DNA of 64,000 nucleotides, taken from the NCBI GenBank assembly GCA_017549565.1, contig JAFYUI010000007.1, forward strand, positions 1-64,000, given 5' to 3'. A model generated the notes under the pieces. It saw nothing but the letters and a program-made list of their open reading frames with translations. It was not told the origin of the DNA and ran no database searches. The position numbers were made by a program, and so were the translations under genes. Source of the DNA: Clostridia bacterium. Its GTDB lineage: Bacteria; Bacillota; Clostridia; Oscillospirales; Acutalibacteraceae. Below are positions 48,943-57,860 of this stretch, piece by piece (position 1 is the first letter of the stretch; each line of letters opens with the position of its first letter).

Positions 48943-49666
48943 AACCGAATTAAAGCTTCAATTTGAGGTTTTAAAAACCGAAAATAAGGGTATTCCCGTT
49001 ATCGTTGTGGCGGGTGGCTCATCAACACGAATGGGGCAAAACAAACAACTTATAAATGTTTGTGGGTTGCCCGTTTTGGTGCGCACCTTAAAGGCGTTTC
49101 AGCAGTGTGACGGCGTTTCTAACATAATTCTTGTTGCATCAAGCGAAACCCTTTTAGAATATCAAAACCTTTGTGAAAAGTATATGCTTTCAAAGGTTAG
49201 CGATGTTGTGGAGGGTGGCAAAAACCGACAGGAATCGGTGTTGTGCGGTATGAGGTGCCTTAAAGAAAGCGATGAGCTTGTGCTTATACATGATGGCGCT
49301 CGCCCGCTTGTGACAGATGATATTATAAACCGCGTTATCGATGGGCTAAAAACCCATTTAGCTGTTACCCCTGTTGTTAAGGTTAAGGACACAATTAAGC
49401 AAATAGATGAAAACGGCGAGGTTATAAAAACCGTTTGCCGTGACGATTTGGTGCAGGTACAAACCCCGCAGGGCGTTAATGTTAAAAAATATCTCGATGC
49501 ACTTAAAGATAAAGATTTAAGCCAATTTACCGATGATGTTTCAATTTTTGAAGACGCAGGGGAAAGGGTGCTTACTGTCTTGGGCGATTATAAAAACATT
49601 AAAATAACCACGCCCGATGATGTTATCACAGCAGAAGCATTTTTAAAGGGGGACTTTGCCGAATGA
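48935..49666 (+). CDS. ispD: 2-C-methyl-D-erythritol 4-phosphate cytidylyltransferase
   Basis: A 243-residue protein. [31 protein letters not shown] is the nucleotide-binding start with a short 15-residue extension before it; [20 protein letters not shown] and VQTPQGV are family motifs. It makes CDP-methylerythritol in the MEP pathway. The stop overlaps the ispF start by 4 nt. Confidence 0.95.
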   Translation: MNKTELKLQFEVLKTENKGIPVIVVAGGSSTRMGQNKQLINVCGLPVLVRTLKAFQQCDGVSNIILVASSETLLEYQNLCEKYMLSKVSDVVEGGKNRQESVLCGMRCLKESDELVLIHDGARPLVTDDIINRVIDGLKTHLAVTPVVKVKDTIKQIDENGEVIKTVCRDDLVQVQTPQGVNVKKYLDALKDKDLSQFTDDVSIFEDAGERVLTVLGDYKNIKITTPDDVITAEAFLKGDFAE

Positions 49667-50136
49667 GAATAGGTCACGGTTATGATGTACACAAGTTTTG
49701 CGATGACAGAAAGCTTATTATAGGTGGGGTAGAAATACCCTTTGAAAAGGGGCTTTTGGGTCACAGCGATGCCGATGTTTTGCTTCACGCAATAAGCGAT
49801 GCACTTTTGGGCGCGGCAGCTTTGGGTGATATTGGCAAGCATTTTCCCGACAGCAGTGCTGAATTTTTAAATATCGACAGCCGAATTTTGCTTCGCAAGG
49901 TTATAGCACTTTTAAAGGAAAAGGGCTATACCGTTTCTAATATCGATGCAACTGTTATTGCACAAAAGCCGAAAATGGCAGCACATATTGAAAAAATGCG
50001 CCAAAACATTGCCGATGACTGCGGTGTTTCGGTTGACAAAATCAATGTAAAAGCCACCACAGAAGAGGGACTTGGCTTTACGGGTGAACTGCTTGGCATT
50101 TCAGCCCACGCGGTTTGCCTAATTACACAAGAATAA
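49663..50136 (+). CDS. ispF: 2-C-methyl-D-erythritol 2,4-cyclodiphosphate synthase
   Basis: A 157-residue protein. [12 protein letters not shown] provides zinc ligands Asp and His, [33 protein letters not shown] is the family signature, and [12 protein letters not shown] lies near the end. Catalyses the next-but-one step after IspD. ispE is not in the window. Confidence 0.95.
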   Translation: MRIGHGYDVHKFCDDRKLIIGGVEIPFEKGLLGHSDADVLLHAISDALLGAAALGDIGKHFPDSSAEFLNIDSRILLRKVIALLKEKGYTVSNIDATVIAQKPKMAAHIEKMRQNIADDCGVSVDKINVKATTEEGLGFTGELLGISAHAVCLITQE

Positions 50137-50178
50137 AAAAATAAAGCTTGTCATATCCTTTTATTAAGAGGGGATTTG

Positions 50179-50607
50179 ATGAAGCTTTATTTTATCTTTA
50201 CTAAAAAGGGATTAGCAGTAATTTTTATTTTGGTTGTAATGTTTTTAATAATAATCGGCCAATTTTCAACCGTTAATTTAAATTATATTGATGGCTCGAC
50301 AAACCAAAAGCGTATGGAATATTTTTCATCCCTTGGTCTTGATGTAAACGAAACTGCCGTTTTAGAAAAGCAAACCATAATACCGCAAAAGCTTTCGGGC
50401 GTGTTTTTAGATTATAGCAATATTTTAAAACAGTCGGGCTTTAATATTTCTGACCATTTAGGAAAAAGTGCAACATATTACTGTTATTCTTTAAAAACCG
50501 AGCCACAAAAAAGCATTAACATTTTGGTGGTTGAGGATAAAATTATAGCAGGGGATATCACCGACAATTTAAGCGGTGAAATTACTTCTTTAACAAGGAT
50601 TAAATGA
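50179..50607 (+). CDS. DUF4830-like membrane-anchored protein
   Basis: A 142-residue protein from ATG 50179 after GAGGGG. One N-terminal membrane helix (GLAVIFILVVMFLIIIGQF), then a small extracytoplasmic domain: NQKRMEYFSSLGLDVNETAVLEKQTIIPQKL, FLDYSNILKQSGFNISDHLGKSATYYCYSL. This matches DUF4830. Its stop is immediately followed by the next start. Function unknown; clostridial genomes often hold it as a single copy. Confidence 0.75.
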   Translation: MKLYFIFTKKGLAVIFILVVMFLIIIGQFSTVNLNYIDGSTNQKRMEYFSSLGLDVNETAVLEKQTIIPQKLSGVFLDYSNILKQSGFNISDHLGKSATYYCYSLKTEPQKSINILVVEDKIIAGDITDNLSGEITSLTRIK

Positions 50608-51318
50608 ATGAAACAGGAACGATTAGACAAAATAATAGCAACACAGTTTAATGTGTCACGAAGAGATGCACGAATTGCCATTCGCCGCGGAAAAGTAAAG
50701 GTTGGCGGTAAAACCGTGCGTGATTTCGGTCTGCTTACAAATATTGACAGCGAAATTTCTTTTGACGGACAGGCACTAAATTATAAAGAGCACATTTATA
50801 TACTTATGAATAAGCCCAAGGGTGTTTTGTCGGCAAGCAGTGACAAAAATAAAAAAACGGTTGTTGATTTAGTGCCCGAAAATCTTCGCCGACAGGGGCT
50901 TTTTCCTGTGGGTCGGCTTGATAAGGATACAACCGGCTTTTTAATTATTACCGATGACGGCGATTTTGCCCACAAGGCAATTTCCCCTAAATATGAGGTT
51001 TATAAAACCTATATTGTGCAGTTAGATGGCACTTTGACCGAGGATATGATAACCGCCTTTGCTGACGGCATTATTTTGGCTGACGGTACAAAATGCCGAA
51101 AAGCAACCCTTGAAATTTTAACCGAAAATACCGCAAGGGTTAAAATTTGTGAGGGTAAATACCACCAAATAAAAAGAATGTTTGGTGTTGTGGGGCTTGG
51201 CGTAAATGAATTAAAGCGTGAAGCAGTCGGTGCACTTTCTCTGCCGAAAGATTTGGCAGAAGGGGACTGTGTGGAGCTTTCAACCGCCGAAATTGAACAA
51301 ATTTTCACAGATTGTTAA
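50608..51318 (+). CDS. rsuA: 16S rRNA pseudouridine synthase, RsuA/RluB family
   Basis: A 236-residue protein. S4 domain at the N-terminus (RLDKIIATQFNVSRRDARIAIRRGKVKVGGK), catalytic Asp in FPVGRLDKDTTGFLIITDDG, KTYIVQLDG, and the C-terminal CEGKYHQIKRMFGVVGLGVNELKREAVG. It isomerises a uridine in rRNA; 16S U516 in the case of RsuA. The target cannot be fixed from sequence alone. Confidence 0.9.
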   Translation: MKQERLDKIIATQFNVSRRDARIAIRRGKVKVGGKTVRDFGLLTNIDSEISFDGQALNYKEHIYILMNKPKGVLSASSDKNKKTVVDLVPENLRRQGLFPVGRLDKDTTGFLIITDDGDFAHKAISPKYEVYKTYIVQLDGTLTEDMITAFADGIILADGTKCRKATLEILTENTARVKICEGKYHQIKRMFGVVGLGVNELKREAVGALSLPKDLAEGDCVELSTAEIEQIFTDC

Positions 51319-51392
51319 TAATAGGTGGCGAAATAACCAAAAAACAAAACATAACATTGGCTACATTTTGCATAGAAATAGCCGCCAAGTTT

Positions 51393-51401
51393 TGCTATAA
51401 T
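51393..51401 (+). promoter_or_regulatory. Extended -10 promoter of the ABC ATPase gene
   Basis: TGCTATAAT, a perfect -10 with the TGn extension; no good -35 at the right spacing. It lies 60 bp before the gene. Confidence 0.55.
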
Positions 51402-51463
51402 ATCATTGTACTATCGGGGAAATGTGACTCCCCTTAAATTTTAATCACAGGAGAAATTGTACT

Positions 51464-52606
51464 ATGGCAAGTTTATCACTTCGTAATGTTTACAAAAGAT
51501 ACCCCGGCGGTGTTGTAGCTGTTACCGACTTTAACCTTGAAATTAAGGATAAAGAATTTATCGTATTCGTAGGTCCTTCGGGTTGCGGTAAATCTACCAC
51601 TCTCCGTATGGTTGCAGGTCTTGAAGAAATTTCTGAAGGTGAAGTTTACATCGGCGACCGTCTTGTTAACGATGTTGCACCTAAAGACCGCGATATCGCA
51701 ATGGTGTTCCAAAACTATGCTCTTTATCCTCATATGAGCGTGTTTGACAACATGGCTTTCGGTCTTAAGCTTCGCAAAACCCCAAGAGATGAAATCAGAC
51801 GTCGTGTAGAAGAAGCTGCTCGCATTCTTGATATCGAACACCTTCTCGAACGCAAACCTAAGGCATTGTCCGGTGGTCAGCGTCAGCGTGTTGCTTTGGG
51901 TCGTGCTATCGTTCGTGAACCTAAGGTATTCTTACTTGACGAACCTCTCTCAAACTTGGACGCTAAGCTTCGTGCACAAATGCGTACCGAAATTTCTAAG
52001 CTCCATCAACGTTTGGGTACAACCTTTATTTACGTAACCCACGACCAAACCGAAGCTATGACCATGGCTTCTCGTATCGTTGTTATGAAGAGCGGTGTTA
52101 TCCAACAGGTTGATACTCCTCAAAACCTTTATCTCTATCCTTGCAACCTCTTCGTTGCTGGCTTTATCGGTTCACCTCAAATGAACTTTATCGAAGCAAA
52201 GCTTCTTAAAGAAGGCGAAGATTTCTTCGTTGAATACGGCACAGAAGATACCAAAACTCGTGCAGGCGTTAAGTTTAAGATTAAGCTTCCCGCTGAAAAG
52301 AACAAGGATAACTGCCTTGAAGAATATGTTGGCAAGGAAGTTATTATGGGTATCCGTCCTGAAAATGTTCACAACGAACCCGAACTTATCGAAGCAAACA
52401 AAGACGGTATTGTTGAAGCTAATGTTGAAGTTACCGAACTTATGGGTGCTGAAACCTATCTTTATATGGATAGTGAAGAACAAAAAATCACCGCTCGTGT
52501 TGCTCCTACCAACACAGCTAAGCCCGGTGACAAGATTCAAATTGCTTTCGAAACCAAGAAGATTCACCTCTTCGACAAGGATACCGAAATCACAATTTGC
52601 AACTAA
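51464..52606 (+). CDS. ugpC: Sugar ABC transporter ATP-binding protein, MsmK/UgpC type
   Basis: A 380-residue protein. Walker [15 protein letters not shown]-loop [23 protein letters not shown], signature [14 protein letters not shown], Walker [17 protein letters not shown], switch [10 protein letters not shown], and a C-terminal TOBE/OB regulatory part ([14 protein letters not shown]). It stands alone with its own terminator, as expected of a shared ATPase that energises several carbohydrate importers encoded elsewhere. Codon choice is more biased (CGT, CTC, GGT, ATC) than in neighbours, implying high expression. Confidence 0.9.
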   Translation: MASLSLRNVYKRYPGGVVAVTDFNLEIKDKEFIVFVGPSGCGKSTTLRMVAGLEEISEGEVYIGDRLVNDVAPKDRDIAMVFQNYALYPHMSVFDNMAFGLKLRKTPRDEIRRRVEEAARILDIEHLLERKPKALSGGQRQRVALGRAIVREPKVFLLDEPLSNLDAKLRAQMRTEISKLHQRLGTTFIYVTHDQTEAMTMASRIVVMKSGVIQQVDTPQNLYLYPCNLFVAGFIGSPQMNFIEAKLLKEGEDFFVEYGTEDTKTRAGVKFKIKLPAEKNKDNCLEEYVGKEVIMGIRPENVHNEPELIEANKDGIVEANVEVTELMGAETYLYMDSEEQKITARVAPTNTAKPGDKIQIAFETKKIHLFDKDTEITICN

Positions 52607-52622
52607 TATCTATAAAATTAAA

Positions 52623-52655
52623 GCCGAGTGTCCAAACGGACACTCGGCATTTTTT
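52623..52655 (+). terminator. Terminator after ugpC
   Basis: GCCGAGTGTCC, loop AAAC, GGACACTCGGC, then ATTTTTTG. Shared by the convergent HAD gene. Confidence 0.9.
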
Positions 52656-52663
52656 GTTGTTTG

Positions 52664-53341
52664 TTATAAAATTTCTTTAAGCTGTTCTAAGTTTTCAATT
52701 TCATAGGTTGGGGTGTACTTGCCTTTAACTTTTTGCGGGTTATACCAGCAGGTGTCAATACCGCTGTTTATACCGCCCAAAATGTCAGATGACTGGCTGT
52801 CACCCACAACAAGCATTTTTGATTTATCTTTTTCGGGTATTTTGTCAATAACATAATCGAAATATTCGGTGTCGGGCTTTTGACTGCCCGCATCCTCTGA
52901 CACGAAAACACCGTCGAAATATGGCTCCAACCCCGAGCCCTTAATTCTGCTGTATTGTGTGGTGCAAAGCCCGTTTGTAGTGGCGCAAAAATAATATCCG
53001 CGTGCTTTAAGGTAGTCAAGCACTTCAAAAACACCGTCTATGGTATAATTACTTTCACCTAAATAGGTTGTGTATTTTACCGCCATTGTTTTGGTGTCGG
53101 CGGTGAGGCCGTAATGCTCGCAAAAGCTTATAAAACGGCCCTCATAAATCATTTCCTTGGGTATCTCGCCGTTTTCAAAGCGTTCCCACCAGCCGCGGTT
53201 TATTTTTGAATAAACCTCAACCGCAGCATCGTCAAAGGGTAAGCCGTGTTCTGATAAAACACGCCTGATTGATACGGCTTCGGCTTTTGAAAAGTCTAAA
53301 AGTGTGTTATCTAAATCTAAAAATAGGGTAGTATATTTCAT
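52664..53341 (-). CDS. HAD-superfamily hydrolase, YjjG type
   Basis: A 225-residue protein. Motif I FLDLDNTLLDF, the alpha-helical cap (residues 18-95), motif II ATTNGLCTTQ, motif III Lys in SEDAGSQKPDTEYFDYV, motif IV VVGDSQSSDILGG. YjjG proteins dephosphorylate nucleoside monophosphates, including damaged ones. First-in-line of nothing: it is the last gene of a three-gene minus-strand run. Confidence 0.85.
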   Translation of the reverse strand: MKYTTLFLDLDNTLLDFSKAEAVSIRRVLSEHGLPFDDAAVEVYSKINRGWWERFENGEIPKEMIYEGRFISFCEHYGLTADTKTMAVKYTTYLGESNYTIDGVFEVLDYLKARGYYFCATTNGLCTTQYSRIKGSGLEPYFDGVFVSEDAGSQKPDTEYFDYVIDKIPEKDKSKMLVVGDSQSSDILGGINSGIDTCWYNPQKVKGKYTPTYEIENLEQLKEIL

Positions 53342-53344
53342 TTT

Positions 53345-54223
53345 TTATCCCCAAAACAATGTAAAAATAATTGATGGCAAATAATTTGTTGCTAAAAGAC
53401 CAATTAAAAACAGTAAAATATTAACGCCGCCCTGTTTTCTAAAATCTTCCGCAATATCATCGCTATTAGCTTTAATATCCTTAATTTTAGAAATTGCGTG
53501 CTGTTTATACCACCAGTCACCGAAAATTGCTACAAGAAGGCGAAGAAGCACATCCAATGATGAACTTAAAAAGGCAGAAATCAAAAGGGTAAAGTGTATT
53601 TGTGAAAGGTTTGCTGTCAAAAACTGCATCATTTCAGCAGTGGTTTTAATGTCTCCAAAGCCAAGATTAAACAGTGTTATTTGAAGCGGAAAGGTTAAAA
53701 GATTAAAAATAATGGTTAAAACAGCACAAATAATACCCGCTTTATACATTTTTCTTGATAAAAGCCACTGGGACGGGAAGAAAAATGCCATAAGATTCCA
53801 AGATTTTTTTTGCTCGTTAGAGAGACGCTTAAATTTTGGAATATAGCGTGCAGTGTTGGAAATAACAAAGTTACGGGCTTCTTTTGCAGTTACGCCGTCT
53901 TCAATTATTTCGTCGGGTGCAACACCACCCAAAAAGTCCATTGGCGGAAGATTGCGAAAAATCTCATCCCCTGGGGTGTAATTATCATCTTTTATGGTGC
54001 TTTGTGTATATTGCACCTTACTGTTATCAGCTTTTTCGGCCGCTTTCAGCTTGTCATATTGCATGTCGGTGCCGTGAGTTTCTTCAAGCGCACAATGCCC
54101 GATAGAGTTATAACATTCCCTATGGTGCGGTGCACCGCAAACAGGGCAGTAAACCACATCATCTTCTTCAAAAAGATATGCGTGGCACAGAGCACAGCTG
54201 TCGTTTTGTTTTTTTAGAGTCAT
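53345..54223 (-). CDS. Membrane protein with prokaryotic RING-type zinc finger
   Basis: A 292-residue protein. The N-terminal finger reads CALCHAYLFEEDDVVYCPVCGAPHHRECYNSIGHC, a Prok-RING_1-like C-x2-C ... C-x2-C-x3-H-H-x2-C set. After an acidic linker (residues 45-130) comes a DUF2628-like membrane part with three or four helices (WNLMAFFFPSQWLLSRKMYKAGIICAVLTIIFNLLTF and a later pair). Overlaps the NUDIX gene by 4 nt. Function unknown; the finger may bind lipid or protein partners. Confidence 0.75.
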   Translation of the reverse strand: MTLKKQNDSCALCHAYLFEEDDVVYCPVCGAPHHRECYNSIGHCALEETHGTDMQYDKLKAAEKADNSKVQYTQSTIKDDNYTPGDEIFRNLPPMDFLGGVAPDEIIEDGVTAKEARNFVISNTARYIPKFKRLSNEQKKSWNLMAFFFPSQWLLSRKMYKAGIICAVLTIIFNLLTFPLQITLFNLGFGDIKTTAEMMQFLTANLSQIHFTLLISAFLSSSLDVLLRLLVAIFGDWWYKQHAISKIKDIKANSDDIAEDFRKQGGVNILLFLIGLLATNYLPSIIFTLFWG

Positions 54224-54744
54224 AAAACTGCTCCTTCTAAAATGTCGGTGCTTTCAAAAAGCTTTTGGAAATATTCTTTGCCATAATTATGAAAGCGACC
54301 AAGCTTAATCATTTTTTTAAGCTCGTCAGCATCAACCCATTTTGCTTCGGCAACTTCGCTTTCTTGAAGCTTTAAGCTGTTAATTTCGGGGTTTGCCACA
54401 ATAAGCCAAGCATCTAAAAATGAATTTCTTCTTTTAAGGTGAAAGATTTGTTTAAGTGTGTCTTCGTTTGAATTGATGCCAAGCTCTTCAAAAAGCTCGC
54501 GCCTTGCGGCAGTAAACGAGCTTTCGCCCGAAATAGCGGCACCGCCTGTTGCAGCCCACTCACCCGGCATAAGCTTTTTTCTTTCGCTTCGGCGTTGAAT
54601 TAAAAATTTACCGTCGGGCGACACTACCCAAATATGCACAACAAGGTGGTATTCCCCCGGCTTTAAAAAACTGCGACCTCTTACAGCGGTTTTGCCTGTC
54701 AGCACGCCGTTTTCGTTAAATATATCCCAAATTTCTTTACTCAT
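54220..54744 (-). CDS. NUDIX hydrolase (IDI-like)
   Basis: A 174-residue protein from ATG 54744 (MSKEIWDIFNENGVLTGKTAVRG), where family similarity begins; upstream codons are hydrophobic and AT-rich. The Nudix box is GGAAISGESSFTAARRELFEELGI, matching Gx5Ex7REUxEExGU. FLIQRRSERKKLMPGEWAATGG resembles isopentenyl-diphosphate isomerase-like NUDIX proteins. Substrate unknown. Confidence 0.85.
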   Translation of the reverse strand: MSKEIWDIFNENGVLTGKTAVRGRSFLKPGEYHLVVHIWVVSPDGKFLIQRRSERKKLMPGEWAATGGAAISGESSFTAARRELFEELGINSNEDTLKQIFHLKRRNSFLDAWLIVANPEINSLKLQESEVAEAKWVDADELKKMIKLGRFHNYGKEYFQKLFESTDILEGAVL

Positions 54745-54864
54745 TATGTGATAAAATTCTCCCAATATTTCTCTGTCAAACAATACTGATAGCAGTATAC
54801 TATATAAAATCAAATATATTATAACAAAATTGTGAATTTTTTTCAACAATTTATATCTTTGCTA

Positions 54865-54893
54865 TTGTAAAAAGTTTAATTTTATGTTAAAAT
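54865..54893 (+). promoter_or_regulatory. Promoter of the SRP RNA
   Basis: TTGTAA (54865-54870), 17-bp spacer, TAAAAT (54888-54893). Confidence 0.55.
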
Positions 54894-54912
54894 TACTTGT
54901 GTTAAATTGCAC

Positions 54913-55060
54913 ATTGCGTGTCGGAATGTGCGAATGGGCGGGTCCTGTGCGACGGGATGCTACGAACCATGTCAGGCGGGGAACCGAGCAGCATTAAGTA
55001 GATTTTTCTGTGCGCCGCAGTCAATCGGTTCATTCGTACATTCGGATGCGCAAGTTTTTT
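54913..55060 (+). ncRNA. ffs: Signal recognition particle RNA (bacterial large or medium type)
   Basis: The apical domain GGTCCTGTGCGACGGGATGC, then ATGTCAGGCGGGGAACCGAGCAGCA, TTAAGTAGA carries the conserved SRP helix 8 loops (GTCAGG...GGAA...AGCAGCA). A long helix pairs GTGTCGGAATGTGCGAATG (54918-54936) with CATTCGTACATTCGGATGC (about 55031-55049), followed by a T-rich end. Position before dnaX is the usual one in Firmicutes. Exact ends are estimated. Confidence 0.9.
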
Positions 55061-55085
55061 ATTATTTTTAAACCGAGGTGTAAAA

Positions 55086-56678
55086 ATGGCTTATCAGGCA
55101 TTATACCGCAAATATCGTCCCCAAACATTTTCGGATGTTATTGGGCAGGAGCATATCACAAGCGTTTTAAAAAATGAATTGCGTGACGGCACAACTGTTC
55201 ACGCCTATTTGTTTACAGGCACACGCGGTACGGGTAAAACTACCTGTGCAAAAATTTTGGCAAACGCTGTAAACTGCCTTAATAATAATGAGGGTGACCC
55301 TTGCTTAGAATGTGACAGCTGTAAGCTGTTTTTAAACGGCGAAAATACTGACATTGTTGAAATTGACGCCGCTTCAAATAACGGTGTTGACAATATTCGC
55401 GAACTTAGGGAAATTATAAGCTTTACACCTGTGCAGTCAAAATACCGCGTTTATATTATTGACGAGGTGCATATGCTTTCAATCGGTGCTTTTAATGCAC
55501 TTTTAAAGACCCTTGAAGAACCACCCGAACACGCCATTTTTATTTTGGCAACCACCGAGGTTCATAAGCTGCCCGCAACAATTTTGTCACGCTGTCAACG
55601 GTTTGATTTCAGAAGAATTGACAGTCAAAAAATTTGCGAGCGACTTCAATATATCGCAAAACTTGAAGGTTTAACCCTTACCGATGATGCCGCAACCTTA
55701 ATTGCTTCTGCGGCTGATGGTGGTATGCGTGACGCACTTTCAATTTTAGATTTATGTGCTTCAAGCAGCAAAAATATCGATGAAACCATTGTTGAAAATG
55801 TTTGTGCAATGGCGGGTAATGACTATCTTTTAGAGCTTTGCGATGCTATAAAGGAAATGAACACCGACAAGGCACTTTTAATGATAGATAAGCTTCACAA
55901 TTCATCGGTTGATATGTCACGCCTTTTGGGTGAAATGATTTCACACTATCGTGATTTAATGGTTATAAAAACCGTTCGTTCGGGTAAAAGGCCAATTGTT
56001 TGCTCGGCAACACGAATGGCCGCCCTTGAAAAACAGGCCGAAAGGTTTGATATTAAAGAAATAATTTACACCTTAAATGTTTTGCAGTCGGCCACCGCTT
56101 TAATGAAAACGGGGGACAGGCGCTGTGAAATGGAAATGACGGTCGTAAAGCTTTGTAATCCCGAGCTTTCAACCGATATTGCATCCCTTGAACGCCGAAT
56201 TTCGCTTTTAGAAAGCGGTGCAGTAAAGGCAAAGGCGGTGCCCGCCGCTAAAAGGGCAGAGCCCGAGCCGGCAGAAGAAACCACACCTGTGGTAGAGGAT
56301 ATGGTTGAGGATGAAATCCCACCAATGCCAACCGATGCTGACAACCCCGAAGCCGCACCCGTTTTTGAGGGTGAGGTTAAAAGGTGGAACGAAATTCTTG
56401 CATTACTTACAAGAAATTGCCCCTTAATTGCGGCAGTTTTAAATGATTCAAAGGCATATATAAAGGGCGATTATTTGCTTATCGATGCACCCAATTCGCA
56501 GTTTAAAAGTCTTATCAGGCAAGAGGGCGGCAGATATAAGCAAAGCATTCGCGAGGCGGCCGAGCAGGTGCTTGGTGTGACCTATAAATTAGGGCCGTAC
56601 ACTAAACCCCAAGAACCACAAGAAAGCGACCCTTTAACTGCTTTGGCAAATAAGCTTAAAAACCTTGAAATTAACTAA
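55086..56678 (+). CDS. dnaX: DNA polymerase III subunit gamma/tau
   Basis: A 530-residue protein from ATG 55086 after CGAGGTG. YRPQTFSDVIGQEHI, Walker A GTRGTGKTTCAKI, zinc module CLECDSCKLF, DEVHMLS (Walker B), sensor ILATTEVHKLPATILSRCQRFDF, and an acidic Pro-rich linker (about 385-430) before the C-terminal delta-binding part. Clamp loader ATPase. No clear slippery A-run for a frameshifted gamma form was noticed. Confidence 0.95.
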   Translation: MAYQALYRKYRPQTFSDVIGQEHITSVLKNELRDGTTVHAYLFTGTRGTGKTTCAKILANAVNCLNNNEGDPCLECDSCKLFLNGENTDIVEIDAASNNGVDNIRELREIISFTPVQSKYRVYIIDEVHMLSIGAFNALLKTLEEPPEHAIFILATTEVHKLPATILSRCQRFDFRRIDSQKICERLQYIAKLEGLTLTDDAATLIASAADGGMRDALSILDLCASSSKNIDETIVENVCAMAGNDYLLELCDAIKEMNTDKALLMIDKLHNSSVDMSRLLGEMISHYRDLMVIKTVRSGKRPIVCSATRMAALEKQAERFDIKEIIYTLNVLQSATALMKTGDRRCEMEMTVVKLCNPELSTDIASLERRISLLESGAVKAKAVPAAKRAEPEPAEETTPVVEDMVEDEIPPMPTDADNPEAAPVFEGEVKRWNEILALLTRNCPLIAAVLNDSKAYIKGDYLLIDAPNSQFKSLIRQEGGRYKQSIREAAEQVLGVTYKLGPYTKPQEPQESDPLTALANKLKNLEIN

Positions 56679-56696
56679 TTTAGGAGATTATAAATT

Positions 56697-57035
56697 ATGA
56701 AAGTAAGACTTCCCAATAACGGCGGCGGTAATATGAATCAAATGCTTGCAAAGGCACAAAAAATGCAGGCAGATATGCAAAGCTTACAGGCCGATTTAGA
56801 ACAAAGAGAATATACAGCCGTTTCAGGTGGCGGTATGGTGGAAATTACCGTTGACGGTAAACACCTTGTAAAGTCGGTTAAAATTAACCCCGAAGCAGTT
56901 GATACCGATGATATCGAAATGCTTGAAGATTTTATCACCATTGCATTTAACGAGGCAGTAGGTAAAGCAATGGAAGAATCCGAACAGGAAATGGGCGCTA
57001 TCACAAGCGGTCTTAATCTTCCGGGGATGTTTTAA
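56697..57035 (+). CDS. Nucleoid-associated protein, YbaB/EbfC family
   Basis: A 112-residue protein from ATG 56697 after AGGAG. GGNMNQMLAKAQKMQADMQSLQADLEQREYTAVSGGGMVEITVDGKHLVKSVKINPEAVDTDDIEMLEDFITIAFNEA-type pattern, with the helix-strand-helix fold of EbfC. Binds DNA as a dimer. Third part of the conserved ffs-dnaX-ybaB-recR cluster. Confidence 0.95.
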   Translation: MKVRLPNNGGGNMNQMLAKAQKMQADMQSLQADLEQREYTAVSGGGMVEITVDGKHLVKSVKINPEAVDTDDIEMLEDFITIAFNEAVGKAMEESEQEMGAITSGLNLPGMF

Positions 57036-57037
57036 TT

Positions 57038-57640
57038 ATGGCATCTTTTAATATTATACCCTTAAACGAGCTTATTTTACAGTTTGAAAAGCTGCCCGGT
57101 ATCGGCAAAAAAACCGCACAGCGTTTAGCACTTAATATTTTAGAGCAACCGCCCGAACGCGCCGAAAAATTTGCCGAAGCACTTATAAACGCAAGGCGAA
57201 AGGTTTGTTTTTGCAGTGTTTGTCAAGGGCTGACTGACCAAGAAATTTGCTCGGTTTGCAGTGATTCAAATCGTGATAAATCGGTGATTTGTGTCGTGGC
57301 CGAGCCAAAGGATGTTATCGCCTTTGAAAAAATAAGGGAATTTAACGGCACCTACCATGTGCTTCATGGTGTAATTTCACCGATGGATAATATTTCGCCT
57401 AACGATTTAAGAATTAAAGAGCTCATGACAAGATTGTCAGACGGTTCGGTTAAGGAAATTATTATGGCTACCAACCCCACAGTTGAGGGTGAGGCAACAG
57501 CCAGCTATATTTCACGCCTTGTAAAGCCAATGGGCATAAAGGTAACACGCTTGGCTTATGGTGTGCCTGTTGGAAGCGATTTAGAATATGCCGACGAATT
57601 TACATTAGCCCGCGCGCTTCAGGGCAGAAACGAGATTTAA
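57038..57640 (+). CDS. recR: Recombination protein RecR
   Basis: A 200-residue protein. HhH LEKLPGIGKKTAQRLALNIL-type start (KLPGIGKKTAQRLAL), zinc finger CSVCQGLTDQEICSVCSD, Toprim domain (ICVVAEPKDVIAFE, IMATNPTVEGEATASYISR) and the Walker B-like C-terminus. Acts with RecF and RecO in gap repair. Begins 2 nt after ybaB. Confidence 0.95.
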   Translation: MASFNIIPLNELILQFEKLPGIGKKTAQRLALNILEQPPERAEKFAEALINARRKVCFCSVCQGLTDQEICSVCSDSNRDKSVICVVAEPKDVIAFEKIREFNGTYHVLHGVISPMDNISPNDLRIKELMTRLSDGSVKEIIMATNPTVEGEATASYISRLVKPMGIKVTRLAYGVPVGSDLEYADEFTLARALQGRNEI

Positions 57641-57641
57641 A

Positions 57642-57860
57642 ATGACACAAGAAAAAATTGACCGCATAAACGAGCTTGCTAAAAAGCAAAAAACCGTTGG
57701 TCTTACCGAAGAAGAAAAGCAAGAGCAATATCTTTTAAGAAGGGAATATATTGATTCTTTTAAGCAAAGTCTTGTATCCCAGCTTGAAAACACTTATATC
57801 GTTCAACCCGACGGCACAAAAAAGAAGGTAACTGCAAAAGATGAAAATACTTGTAACTGA
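57642..57860 (+). CDS. DUF896-family protein (YnzC-like)
   Basis: A 72-residue protein from ATG 57642. EKIDRINELAKKQKTVGLTEEEKQEQYLLRREYIDSFKQSL is the two-helix DUF896 hairpin. B. subtilis YnzC is of this family; function uncertain, with SOS links for a relative. Overlaps the dehydrogenase gene by 20 nt. Confidence 0.9.
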   Translation: MTQEKIDRINELAKKQKTVGLTEEEKQEQYLLRREYIDSFKQSLVSQLENTYIVQPDGTKKKVTAKDENTCN

